Part shown: piece by piece, positions 44,850 to 53,539 of the stretch | Layout: the number at the start of each line of letters is the position of its first letter | How positions within the stretch are numbered: the stretch's first letter is position 1 | Origin: Pseudonocardia oceani | GTDB lineage: Bacteria > Actinomycetota > Actinomycetes > Mycobacteriales > Pseudonocardiaceae | DNA: 64,000 nt | Reading direction: 5' to 3' | NCBI RefSeq assembly: GCF_019263585.2 | Contig: NZ_JADQDF010000001.1 | Location: 6,597,556-6,661,555 of the forward strand | Notes under the pieces: model-generated | Database searches by the model: none | Told to the model about the DNA's origin: nothing | The model's input: only the letters and a program-made list of their open reading frames with translations | Translations under genes and position numbers: made by a program

Positions 44850-46368
44850 GGGTGTGTCCCTTCACGTCGTGGGTCTCCATCACCAGGTCGAGGACCCGGC
44901 TCTCGTCGAGCTCGTCGCTCGGCGCCTCGTGGACGACCGCCCCCTCGCGGACGACCAGCACCCGGTCGGCGAGACCGAGCACCTCCGGCACCTCACTGGA
45001 CACCAGGACCACGGCCACGCCGCTCGCGGCGAGGCTGCGGACCAGGGCGTAGATCTCGCTGCGGGCGCCGACGTCGACGCCGCGGGTGGGCTCGTCGAGC
45101 AGCAGCACCCGGCAGCCGCGCAGCAGCCAGCGGGCCAGCACGACCTTCTGCTGGTTGCCGCCCGAGAGCGTGCGGACCACGCGCATCGGGTCGGCCGGGC
45201 GCACGTCGAGCTGCTCGGTGACCTCGCGGGCGGCGGCCACCTCGGCGTTCTCCCGGACGAACCCGGCGCGGGCGAAGCGGCCCAGCGCGGGCAGCGACAC
45301 GTTGCGGTAGACCGGCTCGCCCAGCAGCAGGCCCTGGCTCTTGCGCTCCTCCGGGCACAGGCCGACGCCCGAGCGCACCGCGGCGGGGACCGAGCCCCGG
45401 CGCAGCGTGCGCCCGTCGACGCGGACGGTGCCCGCGGTCGCGCGGCGCGCGCCGTAGACGGTCTCGAGGATCTCCGAGCGCCCGGAGCCGACCAGCCCGG
45501 CCAGGCCGACGACCTCGCCGGCGCGCACGGTGAAGGAGACGTCGGCGAACTCCCCGGCGCGCGAGAGCCCCTCGACCTCCAGCACCACGTCGCCGGGGAC
45601 GTCGCCGGTGCCGGGCGGGCTGTGACGGGGAGGGAAGGCGTGCTCGGTGGTGCGGCCGGTCATCAGCGTGATGACGTCGGCGGTCGGGGTGGTGCGCGCC
45701 GGGAGGTCGCGGGCGACGGTGCGCCCGTCCTTGAGGACGGTGACGCGGTCGCCGATCTCGCGGATCTCGGCGAGCCGGTGGGAGATGTAGACGACGGCGA
45801 CACCCTCGGCGGTGAGCTCGCGGATGACCCGGAACAGGTTCTCGACCTCGTGCGGGTCGAGCACCGCGGACGGCTCGTCCATGACGATCAGCCGCGCGTC
45901 GCGGGCCAGCGCCCGCGCCATGCTGACGACCTGCTGCCCGGCGGCCGGCAGGCGTCCGAGCTCGCGGCCCGGCGGGATCTCGGGGTGGCCCAGGCGCCGC
46001 AGCAGTGCGCGGGCGGTGCCCTCGGCGTCGCGGGGGCGGGTGAAGCCCAGCCGCGACGGCTCGTGGCCGAGCACGATGTTCTCCGCGACGCTCAGCCCGG
46101 GCACCAGGTCGAGCTCCTGGTGGATGGTCGCGATCCCGGCGGCGTCGGCGGCCTGCGGGGAGCCGAACACGACGGGCTCACCCGCCCAGCGCAGCTCGCC
46201 CTCGTCCGGCCGGTGGGCGCCGGCCAGCACCTTGATCAGCGTCGACTTGCCCGCGCCGTTCTGCCCGAGGAGGCAGTGCACCTCCCCCTCGGCCACGTCG
46301 AGGTCGACGCCGTCGAGCGCCCGGACGCCCGGGAAGTCCTTGACGATGCCCCGCATCTCCAGCAACAC
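44842..46368 (-). CDS. Sugar ABC transporter ATP-binding protein (RbsA-like, two ABC domains)
   Basis: A 508-residue double ATPase. The first domain has GQNGAGKST, LGRLPAAGQQVVSMARAL and LIVMDEPSAVLD. The second has the degenerate P-loop GLVGSGRSE and an intact signature LSGGNQQKVVLARWLL and VLLLDEPTRGVD. This asymmetry is normal for RbsA/MglA/XylG proteins. It is the first gene of the five-gene operon (ATPase, permease, binding protein, Gfo/Idh, isomerase) and divergent from the ROK repressor at 46455. Confidence 0.94.
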   Translation of the reverse strand: MLLEMRGIVKDFPGVRALDGVDLDVAEGEVHCLLGQNGAGKSTLIKVLAGAHRPDEGELRWAGEPVVFGSPQAADAAGIATIHQELDLVPGLSVAENIVLGHEPSRLGFTRPRDAEGTARALLRRLGHPEIPPGRELGRLPAAGQQVVSMARALARDARLIVMDEPSAVLDPHEVENLFRVIRELTAEGVAVVYISHRLAEIREIGDRVTVLKDGRTVARDLPARTTPTADVITLMTGRTTEHAFPPRHSPPGTGDVPGDVVLEVEGLSRAGEFADVSFTVRAGEVVGLAGLVGSGRSEILETVYGARRATAGTVRVDGRTLRRGSVPAAVRSGVGLCPEERKSQGLLLGEPVYRNVSLPALGRFARAGFVRENAEVAAAREVTEQLDVRPADPMRVVRTLSGGNQQKVVLARWLLRGCRVLLLDEPTRGVDVGARSEIYALVRSLAASGVAVVLVSSEVPEVLGLADRVLVVREGAVVHEAPSDELDESRVLDLVMETHDVKGHTHA

Positions 46369-46388
46369 GGGGGAAACCTAGGAGGATT

Positions 46389-46451
46389 GACCAGTGTCCT
46401 ACAACGGCAGAATAATGTCTGTTCAAGCTATTTTTCGGACGAAATCTGGTC
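46389..46451. promoter_or_regulatory. Nested inverted repeat in the ABC operon / ROK divergent gap
   Basis: GACCAG (46389-46394) pairs with CTGGTC (46446-46451), and inside them GTCC (46396-46399) pairs with GGAC (46437-46440). The interval between is markedly AT-rich (AATAATGTCT to CTATTTTTCG) and must contain the promoters. It is a candidate ROK operator. Confidence 0.4.
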
Positions 46452-46454
46452 GTG

Positions 46455-47678
46455 ATGTCTGCACCGTCGTGGACCCTGCCGGCCCTGCGCCTCGACACGC
46501 CCCCGTTGTCGGGCCGGGTCGACGCCGACGTCACCCTGAGCACCGTCGCACGGCTGGTCGCCTCGGGCACGGCGGTGAGCAAGGCCGACCTCGTTCCGGC
46601 CGCCGGGCTGGCCCGCACCACCGTCAGCGCGGCCGTCGACGAGCTCCTCTCGCGGGGCGTCCTGCAGCCCGACGGGCTCCGCCCGACCACGGGGCGCGGG
46701 CGGCCCGCCGACCGGCTGGCGCTGTCCCCCCGGTCCGGTGCGGTGCTGCTGGCCGACGTCGGCGCGCGCGGGGCGCACGTCGCCGTGGTCGACCTGCGCC
46801 AGCAGGTGCTCGGGCACGAGCGCGTCGACGTCGACGTGCGCGACGGGCCCGACGCCGTGCTGAGCCGGGTCGAGGCGGCGCTCGACCGGCTTCGCGCCCG
46901 CGCCCCCGCCCCGGTGCGCGCGGTCGTCATCGGCCTGCCGGGGCCGGTCGACGGCCACCTCGGCGTCCCGGTGCGCCCGCCGATCATGCCGGGCTGGCAC
47001 GCGTACCCGGTGGCGGCGCGGCTGCAGAAGACCTACGACTGCCCGGTCGTCCTGGAGAACGACGTCAACCTGCGCGCGCTGGGCGAGGCCCGCGCACTGC
47101 CGGCCGAGCAGTCGCCGCTGCTGTTCGTCAAGGTCGGCACCGGCATCGGCGGCGGGCTCGTCACCCGCGAGGGCGTGCTGCACCACGGCGCCGACGGCGC
47201 GGCCGGCGACATCGGGCACGTCCGCGTCCGCGGCGCTCCCGACACCGTCTGCGTGTGCGGCAACATCGGCTGCATCGAGGCCGTCGCCTCGGTCACCGCG
47301 ATCGGGCAGCGGCTGGCGCGCGCCGCCGGCGGCGAGCCGGTCAGCGCGGCCGAGGTGCGCGCGCTCGTCGCCCGCGCCGACCCCGCCACGATGGCGCTGG
47401 TGCGGGAGGCGGCCGCGCTCATCGGCGAGGTCGTCGCGATGCTCGTGCACTTCTACAACCCGGCGCGCGTCACGCTGGGCGGCTCGGTCACCTCGGCGAG
47501 CGACGAGCTGCTCGCCGGGGTCCGCAGCGTCGTCTACCAGCGGGCACTGCCGCTGGCCACGCGCAACCTGGTGCTCGCGACCAGCGTGCTCGGTGAGCAC
47601 GCCGGGCTGGGCGGGGCCTCGGTGCTCGGGGTCGAGCGGGTGCTCTCCCCCGAGCACATCGGCCTGCTCGGCCGGTAG
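46455..47678 (+). CDS. ROK-family transcriptional repressor
   Basis: A 407-residue ROK protein. The N-terminal winged helix (about 20-75, STVARLVASGTAVSKADLVPAAGLARTTVSAAVDELL) precedes the kinase fold, with LENDVNLRALGEA, VGTGIGGGLV and a complete zinc motif GHVRVRG...CVCGNIGCIE. It probably represses the divergent sugar ABC operon and is released by the transported sugar. The adjoining codons GTG and ATG (46452, 46455) both could start it. Confidence 0.93.
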   Translation: MSAPSWTLPALRLDTPPLSGRVDADVTLSTVARLVASGTAVSKADLVPAAGLARTTVSAAVDELLSRGVLQPDGLRPTTGRGRPADRLALSPRSGAVLLADVGARGAHVAVVDLRQQVLGHERVDVDVRDGPDAVLSRVEAALDRLRARAPAPVRAVVIGLPGPVDGHLGVPVRPPIMPGWHAYPVAARLQKTYDCPVVLENDVNLRALGEARALPAEQSPLLFVKVGTGIGGGLVTREGVLHHGADGAAGDIGHVRVRGAPDTVCVCGNIGCIEAVASVTAIGQRLARAAGGEPVSAAEVRALVARADPATMALVREAAALIGEVVAMLVHFYNPARVTLGGSVTSASDELLAGVRSVVYQRALPLATRNLVLATSVLGEHAGLGGASVLGVERVLSPEHIGLLGR

Positions 47679-47699
47679 GGCTGCTCGGGAGCAGGGCTG

Positions 47700-48695
47700 C
47701 TACTCGACCACGATCCGCACGACGTCCATCGCGGGCGTCTGGTTGGCGCGCTGCATCATCGGGATGCGGTGCGACCCGTCACCGGCCCACACGGCGCACT
47801 GCGCGGTGCCCGGGCCGGGCATCGGGTTCACCGGCACCGTGACGACGTCGGGCTCGGCGCCGCCGCCGTTGTCCTGCGTGGCGAGGAAGAACGCGGGGGC
47901 GGGCTCGGCGTCGGGGGCGACGTCGACGGAGTCGAGCATGCGGCACGCGGTGTGGAAGTGGCCGCGCTGGATCCCCTCGTCGGTGAGGAAGGAGCTCTCG
48001 CGGTAGTAGCCGCCCGCCGCGGCGCCGAGGAACCGGTCGCGGACGAGGTTGCGGGTGCTCACCTCGAGGGTGAACTCCTCCCCCGCCGCCACGGTCTGCG
48101 GTGCGTCGGTGATGAGCAGCGACGGGCTCTGGGCGGCCGCGGCCACCTCGCCGAACGCGATCGCGACGCAGCGGGGGGCGTCCTGGAAGCCGGTGTGCGG
48201 CTCGAGCTCGCTGGTGGTGCAGTCGTCGCCGAGGATCTCCAGGCCGGCGGCGGGCGGGGCGGGCGCGGGGGCCGCCGACTCCGTGGTGGTCTCCGAGGTG
48301 GTGGTGGTGTCCGTCGTCTCCTCGGCCGCGGTCGTCTCCTGCGCGGAGGTGGTCTCCTCGGCCGCGGTCGTCTCCTCGGTCGCTCCGTCCTCGGCCGGCG
48401 TCTCCTGTGCGGAGGTCGGCTCCAGCTCCTGGGTGTTGCCGGCGGGGACGGTCTGGATGGTGCTGGTGGAGCCGCCGGCGTGGCCGGAGTGGCCGCCGCC
48501 ACCCTGGCCGTAGCCCTCGCCGGCGCCCTGGCCGTAGCCGCCGCCGTCGGTCGTCGGGGTGGCGATGGCGTAGTCGCACGCGGTGGGCAGGAGCACGACG
48601 GCGGCGGCCGCCATGATCGTCAGCGCGGCGCGGCGGGCGCGGGCGGACGGACTGTTCTCGGGCAGGGTCGGGTCGGGGAGCACGACATCGCGCAT
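47700..48695 (-). CDS. Thr/Glu-rich predicted lipoprotein, unknown function
   Basis: A 331-residue exported protein. The hydrophobic N-terminus (LTIMAAAAVVLLPTAC) ends in a lipobox cysteine near residue 40. A Gly/Tyr/His-rich stretch (GGYGQGAGEGYGQGGGG) and a long Thr/Glu low-complexity spacer (about 95-140, ATEETTAAEETTSAQETT-like) follow. The C-terminal globular domain has CTTSELEPHTGF, GHFHTACRML and a final MDVVRIVVE. The spacer may span the cell wall. I do not recognise the globular domain. It lies 73 bases downstream of the DUF4142 gene on the same strand and is probably co-transcribed. Confidence 0.75.
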   Translation of the reverse strand: MRDVVLPDPTLPENSPSARARRAALTIMAAAAVVLLPTACDYAIATPTTDGGGYGQGAGEGYGQGGGGHSGHAGGSTSTIQTVPAGNTQELEPTSAQETPAEDGATEETTAAEETTSAQETTAAEETTDTTTTSETTTESAAPAPAPPAAGLEILGDDCTTSELEPHTGFQDAPRCVAIAFGEVAAAAQSPSLLITDAPQTVAAGEEFTLEVSTRNLVRDRFLGAAAGGYYRESSFLTDEGIQRGHFHTACRMLDSVDVAPDAEPAPAFFLATQDNGGGAEPDVVTVPVNPMPGPGTAQCAVWAGDGSHRIPMMQRANQTPAMDVVRIVVE

Positions 48696-48768
48696 CGGGG
48701 GTGCCTCTCTGGGGACGGGGAGCGGGTGCACCGGGAGCGGGGAGCGGCGGCGCGGAGCTGGGAAGGGG

Positions 48769-49764
48769 TCAGCGCTTGACGGAGTGGCGCGGGCCGGTCT
48801 GCGAGACGCGGTGCGAGCCGGTGCCGGTGACGCCGGGCGAGACGTCCTCGCCGGTGACGCGCCCCGGGGAGATCCGGGACTGGGGGCCGGTCTGGGAGAT
48901 GCCGGGGTCCGGCAGCCGCGGGTGCGACCCGGTGATGTGGGACTCCGGGTAGCGCGAGTGCGGAGGCACCTCACCGCGCTCGGGCGAGGGTGCGGCGATG
49001 GCCGCGATCGCCCGGGCCGTGGCGTCGGGCACCGGGCCGCGGACGGGCACCGCGACCGACCGCCTCCGCATCGCGGTGAACAGGGCGAACGCGGCGAGCA
49101 CGGCGGCCAGGACGACGAGGCCGGGCACGATGAGGTCGACGGGGCCGCGCCCCTGCGACAGCAGGCCGGGCGACGGGGCCTCGGGCAGCTCCGAGTAGTC
49201 GACGAGGCCGGTGCTCTCCAGGTAGCCGATGTGGCGGGTCACGTACTCGTCGGCCTGCGCGGCGAACTGGCGGACCCGCTCGTTGCGGGTGCCGACCCGG
49301 ACCGCCGCGATGACCGGCAGGACGGCGCCGTGCGCGGCGCGCAGGCGCTGCACGAACACGCGGTCGTAGTCGGTGCCGGTGAGTCCGGACATCTCGTTCA
49401 TCCACGCCAGCTGCTCCGCAGTCGGGCGGCTGGGCACGAGCACGCCGAGCTGGTCGGCGGCCTCCATCACCAGCTGGTCGAGCTCGACGTGCTCGTGATG
49501 GATGTTGGTGCCGACGGTCTGCACCTCGGCGCGGCTGGCCTGCTGCTCGGCCTGCTGCCCGGTGGGGGCCTCCCACAGTCCGGCGAGGCGGACCTTCACC
49601 AGCAGGTCGCGGTCGGCGGGGCCCAGCGGACCCCACTCGGTCTGGGTGTAGCCGGCGGTGCCGGGTGTGCCGGACGCCCAGGACTGGGCGATCGAGGCGC
49701 TGACGGCGAGCAGCACCACGACGATCACGGCCGTGCGCAGGGCGCGGGGAACACGGCGGAGCAT
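48769..49764 (-). CDS. DUF4142 membrane protein
   Basis: A 331-residue protein starting at ATG 49764. A signal-like helix (about 10-28, AVIVVVLLAVSASIAQ) is followed by a DUF4142 helical domain (about 45-200: DRDLLVKVRLAGLWEAPTGQQAEQQA, VGTNIHHEHVELDQLVMEAADQLGV, LTGTDYDRVFVQRLRAAHGAVLPVIAA). A second membrane helix (about 228-250, LIVPGLVVLAAVLAAFALF) and a basic, disordered tail follow. DUF4142 is related to ferritin-like helical bundles of unknown function. It is between the flavoprotein gene and the lipoprotein gene on the same strand. Confidence 0.85.
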   Translation of the reverse strand: MLRRVPRALRTAVIVVVLLAVSASIAQSWASGTPGTAGYTQTEWGPLGPADRDLLVKVRLAGLWEAPTGQQAEQQASRAEVQTVGTNIHHEHVELDQLVMEAADQLGVLVPSRPTAEQLAWMNEMSGLTGTDYDRVFVQRLRAAHGAVLPVIAAVRVGTRNERVRQFAAQADEYVTRHIGYLESTGLVDYSELPEAPSPGLLSQGRGPVDLIVPGLVVLAAVLAAFALFTAMRRRSVAVPVRGPVPDATARAIAAIAAPSPERGEVPPHSRYPESHITGSHPRLPDPGISQTGPQSRISPGRVTGEDVSPGVTGTGSHRVSQTGPRHSVKR

Positions 49765-49825
49765 GTGGGGGAGCCTTTCGGGTCTTGCACGGGACGGGTC
49801 TGGGGAGGAACCGGTCCGGGCGGGG

Positions 49826-51154
49826 TCAGGCCATGTCGAACTGCTCGGTGCGGACGTGGTCCGGGGGAACACCGAGCAGGGCGAGCGAGGTGAACGCGGT
49901 CTCGACGAGGGTCGGCGAGCCGCAGACGAAGTAGTCCAGCGAGCCGGGGTCGGGGACGCCGGCGAGTGCGGTGGTGAGCGGGGCGGTCGCGTTGCGGTGG
50001 GGGCCGCGCAGCACCTCGGTGACGTGCAGGTACAGGTGGTCGGCGAGCGCGGCGAGCTCGTCGCGGAACAGCACGTCCTCGCGGCGGGACACGACGAGGA
50101 CGAGATGGAACCGGCGGGCGTCCCCGCGGTCGGCCGCGGTGCGCAGCATGCTCATCATCGGCGTCACGCCGACGCCGCCCGCGATCATGACGACGCCGGT
50201 GGCCGAGCGGGAGTCGTCCACGGTGAAGGCCCCGTGCGGGCCGTCGACCCAGACCGGCTGCCCGGGGCGCAGGTCGGCGACGGCCGAGGTGAACGTGCCG
50301 GCGTGGCGGATCGTGAACTCGACGGAGTCGGGGTCGTGGGCCGAGGACGCGATGGTGAAGGGGTGCTCCTCGGCGTGGGTCGAGCGGGCCAGGCGCAGCC
50401 AGGCGAACTGGCCGGGCGCGAACGTCCAGTCGACGGCGTCCGAGCCGTGGCGGGCGCGGCGGCGGTCGAGGACCAGCGTGCTGATCGACGGCGTCTCGGT
50501 GCGGACCTCCCGGACCAGGAACTCCGCGGACGGGTCGAAGACCGCGCGCAGCAGCCAGCGGTGCAGCAGCACGGCGACCAGGGCGACGGTGAGCAGGGAG
50601 AGCACCGCGCTCATCACGGCGTCGGCGACGAGCTGCTGCAGGTACCACACGTGCAGCGCCGACCCGGTGACGGCGACGGCGGCGAGCCCGACGTGTGTCC
50701 AGCGCCAGAGCTCGTAGGGCAGGTGCCGGTAGCGCGACCGCGTCACGGCCAGCACCACGACGAGCGCCAGCGCGAGGGTGGCGGCGACGGCCCACCGCGA
50801 CGCCGGGGTGGCGCGCGACGGGGACAGCAGCGCCACGTTCGCCGGGTCGGCCGCGACCACGCAGGCCAGGTGCAGCAGCACCAGCCCGGCCGCGAGGGTC
50901 CCGAGGCTGCGGTGGACCTCGAGGATGCCCTCGATGCCGAACGCCCGGGTCAGCGACCGGACCCGCGACGGCAGCACGGCGGCGCACACCATCGCCGACA
51001 GCGCGAGCAGGCCCGTCGTCGTCGACAGCTGCGTCCACAGTGGAGCGGCCGGTGCCGTGACCAGGCGGATCAGCACCGGGCCCACCAGCACGAAGCCCAG
51101 CCCGGCGATCCACGTGGCGCGCACGGTGCTCGCGGGATAGGTGCCGTCGGTCAT
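49826..51154 (-). CDS. Ferric-reductase-like transmembrane flavoprotein (NOX/FRE type)
   Basis: A 442-residue membrane redox protein. The N-terminal half has six hydrophobic segments with histidines placed as in ferric-reductase-like domains (EVHRSLGTLAAGLVLLHLA, LWRWTHVGLAAVAVTGSALHVWYL), which suggests haem binding. The C-terminal half is a ferredoxin-NADP reductase module: HPFTIASSA for FAD, MIAGGVGVTPMMSML for NAD(P), and YFVCGSPTLV. It should move electrons from NAD(P)H across the membrane. It is the first gene of the envelope redox cluster with DUF4142 and a lipoprotein. Confidence 0.9.
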   Translation of the reverse strand: MTDGTYPASTVRATWIAGLGFVLVGPVLIRLVTAPAAPLWTQLSTTTGLLALSAMVCAAVLPSRVRSLTRAFGIEGILEVHRSLGTLAAGLVLLHLACVVAADPANVALLSPSRATPASRWAVAATLALALVVVLAVTRSRYRHLPYELWRWTHVGLAAVAVTGSALHVWYLQQLVADAVMSAVLSLLTVALVAVLLHRWLLRAVFDPSAEFLVREVRTETPSISTLVLDRRRARHGSDAVDWTFAPGQFAWLRLARSTHAEEHPFTIASSAHDPDSVEFTIRHAGTFTSAVADLRPGQPVWVDGPHGAFTVDDSRSATGVVMIAGGVGVTPMMSMLRTAADRGDARRFHLVLVVSRREDVLFRDELAALADHLYLHVTEVLRGPHRNATAPLTTALAGVPDPGSLDYFVCGSPTLVETAFTSLALLGVPPDHVRTEQFDMA

Positions 51155-51431
51155 GGCGGGGACGTTAGAAGGGGGCCACGGGTGGAGGTTGCGAGCCTGA
51201 GAGCCCCTCGGGCCGACCGTCGTCCCGGGTGCGACGAGCGGGGACCGGTTCGGCCGTTCGGACCAGGAGTTGCGCCGAGTGCGCCGTCACGGTCTCAGGG
51301 AGGCCGACGCTCCCCCGGCCCGGTCACCGCTCACCGCTCCCGCTGCGGCGCGTGCCCGCCCGACTCCTGTGAGCGACAGCTGGGCGTGCGCCCGGCGGTG
51401 CGGCGGGTCGCGCTCGGCGCTCCGGACGGCC

Positions 51432-52715
51432 CTACCGCAGAACCTCCCCGCGCGTCTCGCGCATCCGCAGCACGGTGACGAAGGAGATCACCGCGCCCAC
51501 GGCGACGTAGACGAAGAACAGGTCCGCTGCGCCCGCCTGGCGCAGCGCCGTGATGATCAGCGGCGCCGTGCCGCCGAACACCGCGACCGTCAGGTTGTAC
51601 CAGGCGCCGATGCCCAGGCCGCGCAGCTCGGTGGGGAACAGCTCGCTCATCACGGCGGGCGCGATGGACGTCATCGCCGTGTAGAGGGCCAGGCCGACGC
51701 AGAACACGACGAGCAGGCCGCCCAGGCCCGGGCCGATGAGCCAGGACAGCGGGACGATGAGCACCGCGGTGGCCGCCGACCAGACGAGCAGCTGCGGGCG
51801 CCGCCCGAGCCGGTCCGACAGCGCGCCCATCGGGTACTGCAGCGCCACGAACAGCGCCGTCGCGATCGACAGCGCCACGAACACGTCGCCCGCGGCGGCG
51901 CCCTCCTGCACCGCGAACGGGGTGAGGGCGGAGAAGAACGTGTAGTAGCAGAGCGTCGAGAGCAGCGTGAACCCGACGAGCTGGGCGACGGCCTTCGGGT
52001 GCTCGCGCAGCGTCGTCCGCAGCGGGTTCCGCAGTGCCTGCGCCTTCTCCTTGTTCTCGGCGTACTGGTCGGTCTCGGGCATCGCCCGGCGCAGCCACAG
52101 CCCGATCAGGCCGAGCACGCCGCCGATGAGGAACGGGATGCGCCAGCCGTAGGAGGCGAGCTGGTCCTCGGACAGCACGGCGGTGAGCAGCGCGCCCAGC
52201 AGCGAGGCCAGGAGCACGGCGCCACCGGTGGAGATGTAGAAGAACGACGAGTAGCGCCCGCGGCGCTCGGGCGGCGCGATCTCGGCCAGGTAGGCCGAGG
52301 CGTTCGACACCTCCCCGCCCAGCGACATGCCCTGCGCGATCCGCGCGAGCAGCAGCAGGACCGGCGCGAGCCAGCCGACGGCCTCGTAGGTGGGCAGCAC
52401 GCCGATGACGAACGAGCCGCCGGCCATCAGCAGGATCGTCAGGAGCATCGCGGTGCGCCGGCCGCGCAGGTCGGCGAAGCGCCCGAGCAGCAGGCCGCCC
52501 AGCGGGCGGAAGAAGAACGCCAGCGCGTAGGTCGCCAGCGCGCCGATCAGGGCCAGCGCCGGGTCGTCCGGGGAGAAGATCTGCGTCGCGAAGTAGATGC
52601 TGAACGTCGCGTAGATGGTCCAGTCGTACCACTCGATGGCGTTGCCGACGGACGCCGCGACGAGGGTCCGGACGGGCAGGCGGTGTGCCGCGGCCGCGGC
52701 CGTTCGCTCCGACAT
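51432..52715 (-). CDS. MFS transporter, metabolite:H+ symporter type (KgtP/ProP-like)
   Basis: A 427-residue twelve-helix transporter. The metabolite:H+ symporter signature is clear: VGNAIEWYDWTIYA in helix 1, FFRPLGGLLLGRFADLRGRRTAML in the loop 2-3, RIAQGMSLGGEVSNASAYLAEIAP and WRIPFLIGGVLGLIGLWLRRAMPETD. Such proteins carry dicarboxylates, osmolytes or aromatic acids. The substrate is unknown. The 277 bases between this gene and the flavoprotein gene show no feature I can name. Confidence 0.92.
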   Translation of the reverse strand: MSERTAAAAAHRLPVRTLVAASVGNAIEWYDWTIYATFSIYFATQIFSPDDPALALIGALATYALAFFFRPLGGLLLGRFADLRGRRTAMLLTILLMAGGSFVIGVLPTYEAVGWLAPVLLLLARIAQGMSLGGEVSNASAYLAEIAPPERRGRYSSFFYISTGGAVLLASLLGALLTAVLSEDQLASYGWRIPFLIGGVLGLIGLWLRRAMPETDQYAENKEKAQALRNPLRTTLREHPKAVAQLVGFTLLSTLCYYTFFSALTPFAVQEGAAAGDVFVALSIATALFVALQYPMGALSDRLGRRPQLLVWSAATAVLIVPLSWLIGPGLGGLLVVFCVGLALYTAMTSIAPAVMSELFPTELRGLGIGAWYNLTVAVFGGTAPLIITALRQAGAADLFFVYVAVGAVISFVTVLRMRETRGEVLR

Positions 52716-52763
52716 GCCGACCGACGGTAAGCGACCCGCCCGCTCCCGTCACCCGCTGGTGCG

Positions 52764-52817
52764 GTCCGCGCGGTCAGAAACGTCCGCGCGGTCAGGAACG
52801 TCCGCGCGGTCAGGAAC
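52764..52817. repeat. 18-bp tandem repeat, three copies, over a stop codon
   Basis: The unit GTCCGCGCGGTCAGGAAC is repeated three times at 52764, 52782 and 52800, the first with one mismatch. The third copy overlaps the last codons and stop (52810-52812) of the dienelactone hydrolase gene, so each unit repeats that stop-codon region. It lies between two same-strand genes. Confidence 0.88.
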
Positions 52818-53511
52818 GCAGGTGCGACACGAAGAAGCCGAGGATCCGCTCCCACGCCCGGTCGGCCGACGGCTGGTGCGGCCCCATGCCCATCACCTTC
52901 ATCAGCGACGCCGACGGACCCGTGGCCGTGCTGAGGAAGGAGTGCCCGGCGCCGGGGTACTCCTCGACGTCGTGCTCGACGCCGAGCTCGGTGAGCAGCG
53001 AGTCCAGCTCCCCCGCCGCGCCGCGCAGGGTGCGGTCGGACCCGCCGTAGCTGGCGACGACCGGGCACGCCCCCACCAGGACCTCCCGCGCGTTGCGGGG
53101 CAGGCGCCCGTAGTTGGGGGCGGCGGCGTCGAACCCGCGCGAGGCCGCGGCCAGCGCGAACCCGCCGCCCAGGCAGAACCCGATGACGCCGACGCGGCCG
53201 GTGCAGTCGGGCTGTGCCACCAGCCAGGTGCGGGTGGCCTCGATGTCGCCGAAGGCCGGGCCCTCGCCGGCGAGCATCGCCGAGAACGTGGAGCGCAGGC
53301 AGCGCAGCCCGCCCGCGGTGAGCAGGTCCGGCGCGACGGCGAGGTAGCCGGCGGCGGCGAGCTTGTCGGCCTGGGCCCGGGTGTCGGCGTTGAGGCCGAA
53401 CGCCTCGTGCAGGACGACGACGCCGGGCCACGGGCCCTCACCGGGCGGCACCGCGAGGTACGCCTCCAGGGAGCTGACGGTGGTGGCTCCGGGGACCGTG
53501 ATCGCAGGCAC
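52810..53511 (-). CDS. Dienelactone hydrolase family protein
   Basis: A 233-residue alpha/beta hydrolase. It has GVVVLHEAFGLNADTRAQADKLAAAGYLAVAPDL, the cysteine nucleophile elbow GFCLGGGFAL, an aspartate in YGGSDRTL and a histidine in PGAGHSFL. The Cys nucleophile is characteristic of dienelactone hydrolases of aromatic ring degradation, but many family members have other substrates. No other aromatic pathway gene is adjacent. The gene ends within an 18-base tandem repeat. Confidence 0.92.
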   Translation of the reverse strand: MPAITVPGATTVSSLEAYLAVPPGEGPWPGVVVLHEAFGLNADTRAQADKLAAAGYLAVAPDLLTAGGLRCLRSTFSAMLAGEGPAFGDIEATRTWLVAQPDCTGRVGVIGFCLGGGFALAAASRGFDAAAPNYGRLPRNAREVLVGACPVVASYGGSDRTLRGAAGELDSLLTELGVEHDVEEYPGAGHSFLSTATGPSASLMKVMGMGPHQPSADRAWERILGFFVSHLRS

Positions 53512-53539
53512 GCGCAGACCCTACCCGCGGCGCGGAGGC

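Noticed and set aside
52764..52817. Short regularly repeated units as a CRISPR array
   Set aside because: The three 18-base units are directly adjacent, without spacers, and there are no cas genes.
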